Assembly (NCBI RefSeq): GCF_001705515.1
Contig: NZ_MDJS01000002.1
Coordinates: 372,001-436,000, forward strand
From: Mucilaginibacter sp. PPCGB 2223
GTDB lineage: Bacteria > Bacteroidota > Bacteroidia > Sphingobacteriales > Sphingobacteriaceae
Direction of reading: 5' to 3'
DNA: 64,000 nt
Shown: positions 26,547 to 37,200 of the stretch, one piece after another
Numbering within the stretch: the first letter of the stretch is position 1
Layout: the number at the start of each line of letters is the position of its first letter
Position numbers and translations under genes: made by a program
The notes under the pieces: model-generated
Databases searched by the model: none
Told to the model about the DNA's origin: nothing
What the model saw: only the letters and a program-made list of their open reading frames with translations

Positions 26547-27317
26547 TACAGGTAGTGAAATTAATTTGCTGATAGATAATGGATGCAAAATATAAAAAAA
26601 GCACGGAATTGGTGAATGCTTTTAGTTCAAATTTCCCGGATAACCGTAAGAAAAAAAGCCATCTTGCAAAGATCAGGAACACCTGAGAGTAGTCTCTGAA
26701 TAATTCCTGTCAAAATATACTAAACCGATTTTAGGGATTTGACGTGTTTACAGGCGTCATCCTGGCATAAATTGGTTTTAGCCAGGTTAGATATTTCAGT
26801 TATACCTGCTTAAATACTAATACTTCGGGGCCATTTAAAAGGCGCTTGATGGCAATATTCATGCAGCAGCGTAAAGGCTTCAATGATTTTTATAGTAAGT
26901 AGCTGATTGTTGGCTATTTAAATCGGATTAATGAAATTTTTTTTAAAAATAGAGTATAAAACAAAAGGGATACTGTCTTATCCATGTTACCATGTAGAGA
27001 TATCCCCCTTTCAGGGTGCGAATCTTAGCTAACCATACCAATAATTTAAACCGAATATTAACCCATAATCGAATGAGAAGATTTTTACTCAATTTCTGCC
27101 AGCAATTTGTCCATATCCGAGGGCTAACCCGATTTATCAAAAACTCTTATATGTCAGTTAGCACGATATAAATACAGGTCTCCGTGCGACTTGATTTATG
27201 TCTTTGATCGTGTTAAACATGTGAGGTAGGTCAAAGGGTGATAAGAAGACTGAAGACCATTAGGTTGAACCGTTATAAGTAAGGCAATGTTTGCCCTCAG
27301 AAACTAACCAATTAATT
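26547..27317. other. 771-base intergenic region between lacI and the region B SusC gene
   Basis: No gene was recognised. An imperfect CG-centred element, CTAAACCGATTTTAG (26720-26734), lies about 175 bases upstream of lacI and may be an autoregulatory site. TTGAACCG near 27264 and AATGTTTG near 27285 could be a weak promoter for the SusC gene at 27318. The rest is AT-rich without clear structure. Confidence 0.45.
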
Positions 27318-30305
27318 ATGCGTTTTACGACACTTTTATTGTTGACATTTTTAGTACTGCCAGCGTTAAGCTTTGGAACAGGAAAAAATAAGTCTGATTC
27401 TAATTTAAGCTCAGAGTTGGATACGACTGCCAGTAAACGGAAGCCTGCCGGGCAGGCAGCAGCGCCCAGGAATTTGAACAAACCAAAGAAACGGGACAGC
27501 TTAAAAAAAGCGTCTGCGGTGCTGCTGGATAGTGCTGAAATAACAAAGCTGCCCGGATTTGTATTGCAACAGTATCTGAAAGGACGAGCATCGGGCCTCT
27601 ATATTGAGGAGCCCACGGGCGAGCCGGGGTCAGTTCAGCATTTTTTTATACGCGGCACTTCGGTGCCTCTCATTTCGGCAAGAAGTGCTTATGAAACACA
27701 GCCAACAGTCGTGGTAGATGGCATCCCCGTCATTTCAGAAGATCACCCCTTCGCCTATGATATTCAACAATACGATTTCACGCGGATCGGGCCTGCTACA
27801 AATCTACTGGGCAACCTCGACCTGGATAATATCGCATCTATTGAGGTCCTTAAAGATTTTTCAGAATCCGGTAAGTATGGTCCGAGGGCGGCGAATGGAA
27901 TTATTTACATTACCACGAAAAAGCCGGGCTCTCAAAAGAAGATATCCTTCAATACCTATATTGGCGTGGCAACACCAAATTCGGTAACTACCTTAAACGG
28001 TGCATCAGAAAACAACTTCAGAAAGCCCTTTTATACTAAATACGCCACCAAAGATCAAAAGCAAAGTATCGCTCCTTATTTGAGAGATTCTTTGTATAAT
28101 GTTTATTACGGTCCTTCAAACTGGACCGATCTATATTATAAAAATGCATTGCAATACAATGCGAATATCTCGGTTTCCGGAGGTAATAAAAATACCGCTT
28201 TCAGGATCGCCGTTGGTAACGGACGCAGTAGCGGGGTAGCCGATGGCACTGCTCTCACCCGCTTCAATGCTGCTATGGCATTAGATATGCAACCTGCGAA
28301 GTGGCTGGATCTGACCATATCCTTTGATGGGACTCAATTATTAAGGGATAGGAACAAGAATTTACGTGACCGCTTTGCCGATGTGCGGTATTTGCCCGAT
28401 CTGACAAACCCCGTCTCTCCCAATAAATTGTATTACGGTCAGTACCTTAACGAGTATAATAAGTCATTCGACAACAATAAATCCAATATTGCTGATGGAT
28501 ACCTGAACTCTAAACTCACATTTGGCAAATTTACTGTTAACACCCGCTTGGCTGTTGATTACCGTGAAGGATATCGCGATGAGTTTTTTCCGAGTACCTT
28601 GCTGGAGACAAATAGTTATGTCGCCAATTATTTCGGGTATGACCAGCGTGTCGTGATAAACAACACTATTTCATACAAAACGGACTGGCGCAAAACGCAT
28701 TTCCTTGAGCTCGAAGCAGGACAGGATCTCCAAATGGATACTTATCGTTATAACTATGGTTACGCTTATCACGGGACGAGCGATTATATCAAATTGAACA
28801 TATTCGATAGTCCGACTACGCCAACGCTTGCGTTTTTTTCATATAATCCAACACTCGGGTTTTTAAATACTTTGTCTTACCGGTTTGTTGATCAGACAAA
28901 AAATAACCTGGAGTCTTTCTATGCCAACGCCAACTACCGTTATCAGGACAAATATCAGTTTTCTTTGATGTTACGTGCAGATGGGTCTTCCAATCAGCAG
29001 CCCACAAGTCGTTGGTTTTATTCGCCCATACTGTCTGCAACGTGGCATATCAAGAATGATTTGCTTAAAGCGAATTCCACAATAAACATGCTCGATGCAA
29101 AAGCCAGCTATGGTTTTGCAGGACATGTTCAGCAGGATGATCGTTTCGCCGCAGGCCCGCAATATACCGTAGATATCGGCTATACCAACGAGCCTCGTTT
29201 AGGAACGTATACCGGTGATGCAACCTTAAACCGCCCTTATACGGCAGGCTGGGTGGGCTACGGCATACCATGGGCTTATGTTGAACAGTTAAATGCCGGT
29301 TTGGATATCGCGCTATGGAAAAACAAATTACAGGCCTCCGTGGATTTTTATTCGCGCACTGATCATAATGAGCTGATCAACGTTCCCGGTTTTGCTGAAT
29401 ATGGATATGCGTCGGCCGTAATGCCGGGGATGAAAATTAATAATACAGGGGTTGATGCAGAGATAACTGCCGAATTACTGCCTGTAAAAAGCAAGCTGAA
29501 ATGGACATCATCGGTTAATATAAATTATAACCATAATGAATTAAAAGCATTACCGGGAGGGCTGAGCCAGATCGTCATCGGCACCCACCTGCTACGAGTA
29601 GGTAATGCCGTGGATCAATATTGGGTATTCCAAAATCAGGGAATATACAACAACTCAGCCGAAGTGCCCCTGAATCCAAATACCGGCAGTCCGATAACTT
29701 TTCAAGGCATCCCTTTCCAGGCCGGAGATCCAAAATGGAAGGATAACAACGGCGACTATACGGTTGATAACAACGACAAAGTACTAAAGGGGCATTCGAT
29801 GCCGGTAGTATCCGGCGGCTTCAATAACGATTTCAGGTACAAGAACTGGGGATTGGCCATTAATATGTATTATAATCTGGGCCGGAACATTGTTAACCAG
29901 GATATGGCTAAACGTTTTGATTTTATCAATCAGGAGAGTACAAATAATATCAACGCCGTTAAGGAGATTACTTTTTGGGAGAAGAGGGGAGATTACGGCA
30001 GATATCCTATTTACAACCCATGGAGCCCTGTGATACCTTACCGCACAGATCAGGACCTTTTTCTTGAGAATGCTTCCTTTATAAAAATGCGCTCCCTGTC
30101 GTTAAGTTATGATCTGACAAGTTTTTTTGCGCGCAAAAAATCCACTATCAGTAAGATGTTGATTTACACAAGTATTAGTAATGTTTTTACGATTACACCG
30201 TATACCGGTCGCGATCCTGAACTGGTCGATTATACAGGTTATGATACGGGTTATGGTCAGCCTATCGCCCGTACCTATAGCATAGGTGTTAAAATGGATC
30301 TTTAA
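27318..30305 (+). CDS. SusC-like TonB-dependent transporter without CarboxypepD_reg domain
   Basis: From ATG 27318 the product has 995 residues; nine more are possible upstream. After the signal peptide (MRFTTLLLLTFLVLPALSFG) comes a ~60-residue Lys/Ser/Pro-rich linker (KRKPAGQAAAPRNLNKPKKR) where most SusC proteins have a beta-sandwich. The plug follows directly (LKGRASGLYIEEPTGEPGS, TVVVDGIPVISEDHPF, IASIEVLKDFSESGKYG), then the barrel ending in SIGVKMDL. It is the first gene of region B and pairs with the SusD starting 28 bases after its stop. Confidence 0.92.
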   Translation: MRFTTLLLLTFLVLPALSFGTGKNKSDSNLSSELDTTASKRKPAGQAAAPRNLNKPKKRDSLKKASAVLLDSAEITKLPGFVLQQYLKGRASGLYIEEPTGEPGSVQHFFIRGTSVPLISARSAYETQPTVVVDGIPVISEDHPFAYDIQQYDFTRIGPATNLLGNLDLDNIASIEVLKDFSESGKYGPRAANGIIYITTKKPGSQKKISFNTYIGVATPNSVTTLNGASENNFRKPFYTKYATKDQKQSIAPYLRDSLYNVYYGPSNWTDLYYKNALQYNANISVSGGNKNTAFRIAVGNGRSSGVADGTALTRFNAAMALDMQPAKWLDLTISFDGTQLLRDRNKNLRDRFADVRYLPDLTNPVSPNKLYYGQYLNEYNKSFDNNKSNIADGYLNSKLTFGKFTVNTRLAVDYREGYRDEFFPSTLLETNSYVANYFGYDQRVVINNTISYKTDWRKTHFLELEAGQDLQMDTYRYNYGYAYHGTSDYIKLNIFDSPTTPTLAFFSYNPTLGFLNTLSYRFVDQTKNNLESFYANANYRYQDKYQFSLMLRADGSSNQQPTSRWFYSPILSATWHIKNDLLKANSTINMLDAKASYGFAGHVQQDDRFAAGPQYTVDIGYTNEPRLGTYTGDATLNRPYTAGWVGYGIPWAYVEQLNAGLDIALWKNKLQASVDFYSRTDHNELINVPGFAEYGYASAVMPGMKINNTGVDAEITAELLPVKSKLKWTSSVNINYNHNELKALPGGLSQIVIGTHLLRVGNAVDQYWVFQNQGIYNNSAEVPLNPNTGSPITFQGIPFQAGDPKWKDNNGDYTVDNNDKVLKGHSMPVVSGGFNNDFRYKNWGLAINMYYNLGRNIVNQDMAKRFDFINQESTNNINAVKEITFWEKRGDYGRYPIYNPWSPVIPYRTDQDLFLENASFIKMRSLSLSYDLTSFFARKKSTISKMLIYTSISNVFTITPYTGRDPELVDYTGYDTGYGQPIARTYSIGVKMDL

Positions 30306-30333
30306 AAAACCGAAACGTCATTATCAATTCAAA

Positions 30334-31911
30334 ATGAAACTCAGAATCACATTCATTGCCATTTTATGCATGGTAAGCCTATCATGCAACAAGATACTTG
30401 ATGTGCCATCCACCCGTTTGGTAGGCGAGATCAATATGTGGAACAGCATCGCCGACGCCAGGGCCGGGTTAATGGGCGTATACGGGCTGGCACGTGCGGC
30501 GCTTTGTGATAACGATTGTTACTGGCTGTATGGCGACCTGCGCGGGGTTCAGGGGCGTGGCGGCGATTTTAGAAGCACTATCCGGTTAGATCTGAAAGCC
30601 ATTTCTGAAAACAACCTCACTGCGACTTATCCGGTTGTAGACGCCTTATGCAACTGGCGCAGATTTTATGCAGTGATCAATGCTGCCAACGATTTTTTGG
30701 AAAATGCTCCGAATATTTTACAGCGCGACCCGCATTATCTGCCGGCTGATCTGAAGCTTGATATAGCCCATGCCCGCCTGCTGAGAGCGTTTACCTATTT
30801 TTACCTCGTCAGGCTATGGGGCGATGTGCCGCTTATTTTGTCCTCACACGACGGACAATTCCCGAATAAACCGCGTGAAAAGCAGCAAACGATATTAGCA
30901 TTCATTGAATCAGAACTACTGGCCACGATCACAGACCTGCCAACTGTTTACAATGGCACGCAACCCGAAGAATCGCGCGATCCCTGGTATCTGGGAGAAT
31001 GGGAACCAGCCAAGAAGCATTCCGCGTATGCGATATTGGCACATGTATACGCCTGGGAAGGTAAATATGCAGATGCTGCGAAATGCGCCAAATGGGTACT
31101 TGATAATATGAAGTTGCCGGCCTTAGCAATCGGCTATCGTAATCAGACAATGTTCTTTATGAATGTCGATCAGATGCGGCAGATGTTCAGGGGCGAGTTC
31201 GGTAATAACCAGTACAATATCCTTTGGGGTTTTGATCATGCGATGATCAACGGCGAGGCGACTAATTCGGGCTGTTTAGAGGAACTGACCTTAGCTGCTC
31301 CATATGTAATAAAAAGGTCTTTGCCGGATATCTACGTACCTAAAGACAGTGTTCTGTCAATTTTTAATGAACTTAACGATACCCGCTTCTACCTGGATCC
31401 GGCTACAGCAACTCCGAATTCTGACCGGTATTTCGGCGCCTTTGACCGGGCCATCCCTGTTTTTACGAAAGTATTTATTATAAGGGATAATAACCCACCA
31501 TTAAATACGATCACGGGCCCCGGATCAGACGGGTCGATTACTTCCTATGCCAGTTCCATCGTTTTTTCCAGACCCGAAGATATGGAACTTTTGTTGGCTG
31601 AAGCTGATGCTGTTTTGGGCGATGTGGCTAATGCTACGGCCAATTTGAATGCTGCACGGGTCAACCGCGGTTTAACCAATTATGACCCACTCAAGAACGG
31701 AAGCCTGATCGATGCCATCTTTACCGAACGGCGGAAAGAACTGATGGGCGAAGGGCAACGGTGGTTTGATCTCATCAGGTATAAAAAAATCAAAAATAAT
31801 GATCCCGTATTTAATGCGCTGATCCAGAACGGGGGTATATACTGGCCTATTTCAAAGTCATTACTGGCCGAAAACCCGTTACTGGTGCAAAACCCCTATT
31901 GGAATAAATAA
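30334..31911 (+). CDS. SusD-like glycan-binding lipoprotein
   Basis: From ATG 30334 the product has 525 residues. The start is chosen because MKLRITFIAILCMVSLSCNK is a normal lipoprotein signal (Cys18); a longer form would overlap the SusC gene. SusD features include DIAHARLLRAFTYFYLVRLW, GDVPLI and the C-terminal FTERRKELMGEGQRWFDLIR. It should bind glycan at the surface over the SusC barrel. Confidence 0.93.
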   Translation: MKLRITFIAILCMVSLSCNKILDVPSTRLVGEINMWNSIADARAGLMGVYGLARAALCDNDCYWLYGDLRGVQGRGGDFRSTIRLDLKAISENNLTATYPVVDALCNWRRFYAVINAANDFLENAPNILQRDPHYLPADLKLDIAHARLLRAFTYFYLVRLWGDVPLILSSHDGQFPNKPREKQQTILAFIESELLATITDLPTVYNGTQPEESRDPWYLGEWEPAKKHSAYAILAHVYAWEGKYADAAKCAKWVLDNMKLPALAIGYRNQTMFFMNVDQMRQMFRGEFGNNQYNILWGFDHAMINGEATNSGCLEELTLAAPYVIKRSLPDIYVPKDSVLSIFNELNDTRFYLDPATATPNSDRYFGAFDRAIPVFTKVFIIRDNNPPLNTITGPGSDGSITSYASSIVFSRPEDMELLLAEADAVLGDVANATANLNAARVNRGLTNYDPLKNGSLIDAIFTERRKELMGEGQRWFDLIRYKKIKNNDPVFNALIQNGGIYWPISKSLLAENPLLVQNPYWNK

Positions 31912-31922
31912 AAATAAAGAAG

Positions 31923-33134
31923 ATGAAAAAATTAAATTCATTTCGAGGATATGTTTTAGTCTTTCTGGCCCTTACTTGTTTTTTACCAGCCTGTAACAAA
32001 GTTAACGGCGACTATGCTTATCAAAATTCGACGGTTCCTTTTGAAGGAACTATTTATGATTACCTCAAAAGCCAGCCGGGTGTATTTGACTCTCTTTTAT
32101 TCGTGGTAGACAAACTGAAGTTAACAGATACGTTAAAAAATAACAACGTCACCTTATTTGCGTGTACGAATTCAAGTTTCCAGCAGGTAGTCAGTAAATT
32201 AAATATCTCAAGGAAGCTTCTGGGTAATCCGCCGGTCTATTTGAACGATATGGCTCCCAATCTGTTGGACAGCATGGTATGCCGATATATTATCCGGGGC
32301 AAATATCTGGCTGATTCGCTGGTTTATAGTGACGGGCTGATGCTTAAAGGTGTCCGTTATTCATACCCAATGAACGGAAAACTGAGTAAGGCAAACTCAT
32401 CCGGCTATGTTGGTGGCGGGCCGGCTAAACTCGTTTTTTCATATACTAAAAGGAGCCTTTTCACCAAGGACTGGGTAACGGCGAATGCAACAGCTATCAA
32501 TATCACTACCAAAAATGGCGTTATCCATATTTTGGAATCTACGCATCCATTTGGTTTTGGCGAATACATCAAGCCCACATCGTATCCGTTCCAACTCAGT
32601 GCGTTCAGGCCTGTAAATTATACGGGGCCATTTCTATTCCCGGCAACGGTAGGGAGCTATACCGTGCTTGAAGCGGAGGATTACGATTCTGGTGGCGAAG
32701 GCGTCGCTTATCATGATAATGAAACCAAAAACAATGGGGGTAACTACCGCCCTAACGAAGGCGTAGATATCGACGTCCCTGTTCCGGCGGGTTCCGATGC
32801 CGCAGGAGCTTATCCGTCGAGTTATTCTATCGGTTGGACGGTAACCGGGGAATGGACCCTGTACACAGTAAAGGTTCCGAATGACGGAGATTATGTGATT
32901 ACCACCAGGGCGGGTAACGGCAGTACGGCTACGCCGGTACAAAAGTTCCACATCGAGTTTGATTCCAAGAATGTGACCGGTAGTATGACCTTCCCAAACA
33001 ACAAAGGGTGGTGGGTATGGCAACTGGTAGCAAGTCCGGTAATCCACCTAACCGCCGGCGTCCATCTTATGCGCTTTTATTGGGAAACTAATGATACTCA
33101 GGTAAATAATATGGCTATTAAACGTGTCAATTAA
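31923..33134 (+). CDS. FAS1-CBM6 fusion lipoprotein
   Basis: The 403-residue lipoprotein has lipobox Cys24. Residues ~40-225 look like a fasciclin (FAS1) domain: IYDYLKSQPGVFDSLLFVVD, VTLFACTNSSF and the closing TKNGVIHILE, matching the family's N-G-V-I/V-H motif. Residues ~240-403 resemble a family 6-type carbohydrate-binding module (VLEAEDYDSGGEGVAYHD, SIGWTVTGEWTLYTV, VHLMRFYW). FAS1 domains mediate adhesion in many organisms. The fusion suggests a surface glycan-binding protein of the SusC/D complex. It starts 12 bases after SusD. Confidence 0.82.
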   Translation: MKKLNSFRGYVLVFLALTCFLPACNKVNGDYAYQNSTVPFEGTIYDYLKSQPGVFDSLLFVVDKLKLTDTLKNNNVTLFACTNSSFQQVVSKLNISRKLLGNPPVYLNDMAPNLLDSMVCRYIIRGKYLADSLVYSDGLMLKGVRYSYPMNGKLSKANSSGYVGGGPAKLVFSYTKRSLFTKDWVTANATAINITTKNGVIHILESTHPFGFGEYIKPTSYPFQLSAFRPVNYTGPFLFPATVGSYTVLEAEDYDSGGEGVAYHDNETKNNGGNYRPNEGVDIDVPVPAGSDAAGAYPSSYSIGWTVTGEWTLYTVKVPNDGDYVITTRAGNGSTATPVQKFHIEFDSKNVTGSMTFPNNKGWWVWQLVASPVIHLTAGVHLMRFYWETNDTQVNNMAIKRVN

Positions 33135-33139
33135 AACAT

Positions 33140-34225
33140 ATGAATCTTAAAAAAAATACGATACAAGGCGCGAAAGAACGGTCGGCACGGTTGTCTTTGC
33201 TGGCTATTTTAATCGTTATAAGTGCTGCCTCCGGTTGCAAAAAATGGTACGGGGTGCCACCGGATAGTGATTTTTTAAGTGAACAAGCAGATTATACTGT
33301 AAGGACATTTTCACCCATTATCGGGCGTACTAATTTATTCAGCGGATCTTTTAACCCGGACGGGTCGACGCTGCCTTTAACTTTCGAGATCATCAACATG
33401 CGCGATGCTGGCACCGGTTTGCCCGCAACCCAGCCGTTACAGGTGCAGCCAACTTTAGTATGGACGGCAGCCTATACCGGTCTCGAAAAAAGCATTGCCG
33501 AAATCGAAGCCAAGCGCACATTAGAGAATCATCCGTTGTGGGAGGTAAGAAAGTCGGGAGAATTTGTTTTATGGCCGGTAACCACCAACGCCATGCTGCC
33601 TAATTTTCAAGGTTCAACCGCCCCGCTGGGTTATTTGTTCGATGTTAAGATCAGCAACAGCGGGGGCAGCAGGATTTTAAAAAACCTGGCTCTTACCCCG
33701 TTCAGAGAACGCCCGTACGATCCATCTAACCTAAACGCACTAACCGGAGCACCCGCTGCTGCTACAGATTCTATCCTGCCTACGGTATTGACCGGCATGG
33801 TTGGCCTGAACAACAGGCAGCCGCTGAGCAATGGTAATAAGGACGTTTACATCTATTTTAAAAGGACGGGGAACGGTAACTCATTAACTTTTAAATTTTT
33901 AGATCCTGCGAAAAATCCGATAGATCCGTCCTTGTTCAACCAAACCAAATGGGCCACGCTGGTTCATGGTTTTAATATGCAAATGACCAACCAGTACGTA
34001 CGCTATGATGTGGCTTATCCCATACCACTGGTTATGTTACCAACTGCCTATACAACGGCCGATGGTACAAAGGCGGCCGTTGAGTTTAGTTATACCCGTT
34101 TGGGTTTCAATGGCATCCGTGAGACGGGAAAGTTAGACTTTAATTTCAGCATATTCAGGCAAGGCGACTGGGAGATAGATTTCCATTTCCGAAACGACAG
34201 CCCGAGGTTTCAAAACGAATATTAA
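33140..34225 (+). CDS. DUF5007-like lipoprotein
   Basis: The 361-residue lipoprotein (lipobox Cys33, ISAASGCKKW) begins its mature part with YGVPPDSDFLSEQADYTVR. Near the C-terminus it has RYDVAYPIPLVMLPT and FSYTRLGFNGIRETGKLDF. The overall pattern resembles the DUF5007 proteins that accompany FAS1 proteins in Sphingobacteriaceae loci. No catalytic motif is seen. It is beta-rich and probably part of the outer-membrane capture assembly. It starts 6 bases after the FAS1-CBM6 gene. Confidence 0.65.
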   Translation: MNLKKNTIQGAKERSARLSLLAILIVISAASGCKKWYGVPPDSDFLSEQADYTVRTFSPIIGRTNLFSGSFNPDGSTLPLTFEIINMRDAGTGLPATQPLQVQPTLVWTAAYTGLEKSIAEIEAKRTLENHPLWEVRKSGEFVLWPVTTNAMLPNFQGSTAPLGYLFDVKISNSGGSRILKNLALTPFRERPYDPSNLNALTGAPAAATDSILPTVLTGMVGLNNRQPLSNGNKDVYIYFKRTGNGNSLTFKFLDPAKNPIDPSLFNQTKWATLVHGFNMQMTNQYVRYDVAYPIPLVMLPTAYTTADGTKAAVEFSYTRLGFNGIRETGKLDFNFSIFRQGDWEIDFHFRNDSPRFQNEY

Positions 34226-34254
34226 ATACTTCAATACATTAACAACTACGCAGT

Positions 34255-37200
34255 ATGATCAGAAAAGTATTTTTAATGATGATTCCTATAGTGATCTTAT
34301 GCCTGCCTGCCCGTTTATTGGCACAGGTAAGATCAGTGGTCATCAAGGGGTCGGTCATCGATCGGGAAACCAACGAAAGCTTAATCGGTGTGACGATTTC
34401 CTTATCCGGAAAGAAACTTCAGGGCTTGGGTGCTACTGATAGTAAGGGCAATTTTAAGGTATCAGTTCCCGAAGGCTCTACCCTTGTTTTCAAATATATA
34501 GGTTACGCAGAGCTGAAAGTAACCATTAACCCCGGTAAAACAGAGCTAACAGTCGCAATGACTCAAAATGCCTCCATCATGCAAGATGTCGTAATCAGGG
34601 GATATCAGGCGAGAAGCCGGGAGGAGACTACCGGTTCCTCTTTTATTGTTACCGGTAAAGAGATACAGGACATACCGGTATCTAATGCCGAAGCTTTGCT
34701 CCAGGGAAGAGTGCCTGGCCTGAATGTGCAGGTAAACACAGGGGCCCCGGGTTACAGGGGAACAGTAGCGATCAGGGGTGTTTCGAGTATTGATGTGAGC
34801 GGCTCCGGTGATCAGTCCTATTTGACACCTACATCGCCGCTTTACGTTATTGATGGCATACCGGTAGAAGCTGACGCGACGGCCGATTACGGATATAATT
34901 CTCCCGGCCCCGGTGTCAGTCCGCTGTCGCTGATACCCGTAGAAGATATAGCCAGCATTGAAGTGTTAAAAGATGTTCAGGCGACCTCTTTATATGGATC
35001 CAGAGGCGCATATGGGGTCATCCTTATCACAACGAAAAGAGGTAACTCAGCAAAGCCGCGTTTACGCTATACCTCAAATTATTTTGTGAACACACCACCA
35101 AAATTGCGGACAACATTAGGAGGTAAGGCTGAACGCGACGCCAAAATACAAGAGATCCAGGCAATGGGTTCGTATGCTGATTATTTAAGGATATCAGGTA
35201 CCCCCATCCTGGCCGACAGCTTGAACGCGTTTTACAGGAACTCTACCGATTGGCAAGGGATTTATTATGGAACCACTTACAATACGACCCAGAATGTTAG
35301 TATTGATGGCGGCGATAATAAGTTCAACTACAAAGCTAATATCGGATATTACTCAGAAAGCGGGATTATTCAGAATACGGGCTTCGATCGTTATAGTATT
35401 AACATGAATGTCGACTATCGTCCTGATGATAAATTACATATCTTTTTTGGTGTTTCGGGCGGTTTAGGAAAGAAAAATAAAGGTAATGGACAAGGGCTGT
35501 TTCAGACCGGGGTTGCTACCAATGCAGCAGCTTCGTCATTATTGCCCGGTCCGTCCTTGTTTCAAGAAACAAGTGGCGTTCTGGCCGACCTGACGGTAAA
35601 GGATTATAATAATTCTAAAAATATCCGCCCTAACCTGCAGTTAGGTTACCAGCTGTTTAAAGGTCTGAACCTGAGTGCCACAGCGAGCTACGATTATTCT
35701 GTAAATACCGAGGAAACGTATACACCAGCTGCCGCAAATAACAACTATTCTGGTGTATATGCCTATAACGACAGAGGCTCGAACCTATATGGGCGAGGAG
35801 GGTTCTCCTACACTCACAGTTTTGGTAAAGGCAAGCATAATATTAATCTGAACACGTTCGGAGAGATATATGTAAAAGGTTTTCAAGCAGGTTACATCAG
35901 GCAGAAAAATACACCAAATGATCAGTTACAAGGGCCGCTGGGAGCCAATTCCGGCTCGTTCGGCGGTGGCGTTCTTAAAAGCTTTCACGACGAACATACG
36001 GTTTCGTATGCCAGCGCTTTTTCTTATGATTTTAAGAAAAAGTACATTATAGATCTGACCTACAGGCTCGACGCTTCCTCTTTGTCGGGCTTTGACAACC
36101 CTTTTGCCAAAAACTATTCTGTTGCTACTAAATGGAACTTTAATAAGGAACATTTTTTTGAAAAGCTTAAATGGCTCACTTTTGGCGATATCCGATTAAG
36201 TACCGGAAGGAACGTAAAACCATCGGGTAATGTATATTCATTATACGGTACTTATTTTCCTAATGGCAATTATATGGGTAGTTCGAGGGTTGCTATCGAT
36301 TATACGACTATCCCTAACAGCGTACTCAGGCCCACTACCACGACAGACGTCAACCTGGGCCTGGATCTCGGGTTTTTTGACAGCAAGCTGGAGCTGATAT
36401 TTGATACCTATTATAAAAGGGTAACCAATCTGCAGCGATCTATTTCTTTGGCGACCACCACCGGTTTTTCTTCGGTATTGAGTAACGATGCCGGCGTGCT
36501 TGACTATGGATATGAATTGGCTGTAACGGCCAGACCGCTTTCTAATAAGAGTAAAGTGTTTTGGTCAATAACGGCAAATGGTGCCATTAATAAGGACTTC
36601 CTGATACAACTACCCGGTAATAAAAACCTGATCATTGTGGGCGGTTCGACTGTTTTGCAGGTTGGCCGGAATACCCTGTCAAATTATTTATTAAAGACAA
36701 AAGGCGTCTATTCTACCGATCAACAGGTACCGGTAGACCCGGTAACAGGGTTGAAGTTGCGTTCCAGCACTAATTCTACTGCCTTTTTTAAAGCAGGCGA
36801 CCCGATATGGCAGGATGTAAACGGCGATTATGTGATTGATAATAACGATAAACAGGTTACAGGTAATTCGCAGCCTGTGGTTACAGGCGGTTTGAGTTCT
36901 GTGCTAACTTATAAAAGCTTTTCTATCAATGTCAATGCGTCGTATACATTCAAGCGGGATATCATCAATGGCGCTTTGTCATCCCGTTTAACGCTGGTAA
37001 ATAATCCTTTTAATACAAGTGCGATTTTGCCATTAAGCGATCTGAATTATTGGAAACGGCCCGGCGACCAGGCCGTCTATCCGAATCCTTTTGACTACAG
37101 CCGTTCTGCTGCGATCAATCCTTTCAGGGCTGATCAGACTTTGTTCCAGGAAAGCGGATCTTATTTTAAGATCAACAGTGTGACCCTGGCTTACTCATTT

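Noticed and set aside
26943..27140. 65-codon minus-strand frame in the lacI-SusC gap
   Set aside because: Low-complexity hydrophobic composition with no promoter and no neighbour support.
32634..33047. 137-codon minus-strand frame within the FAS1-CBM6 gene
   Set aside because: Antisense to the CBM6-like domain; Arg/Ile-rich shadow with no signal or motif.
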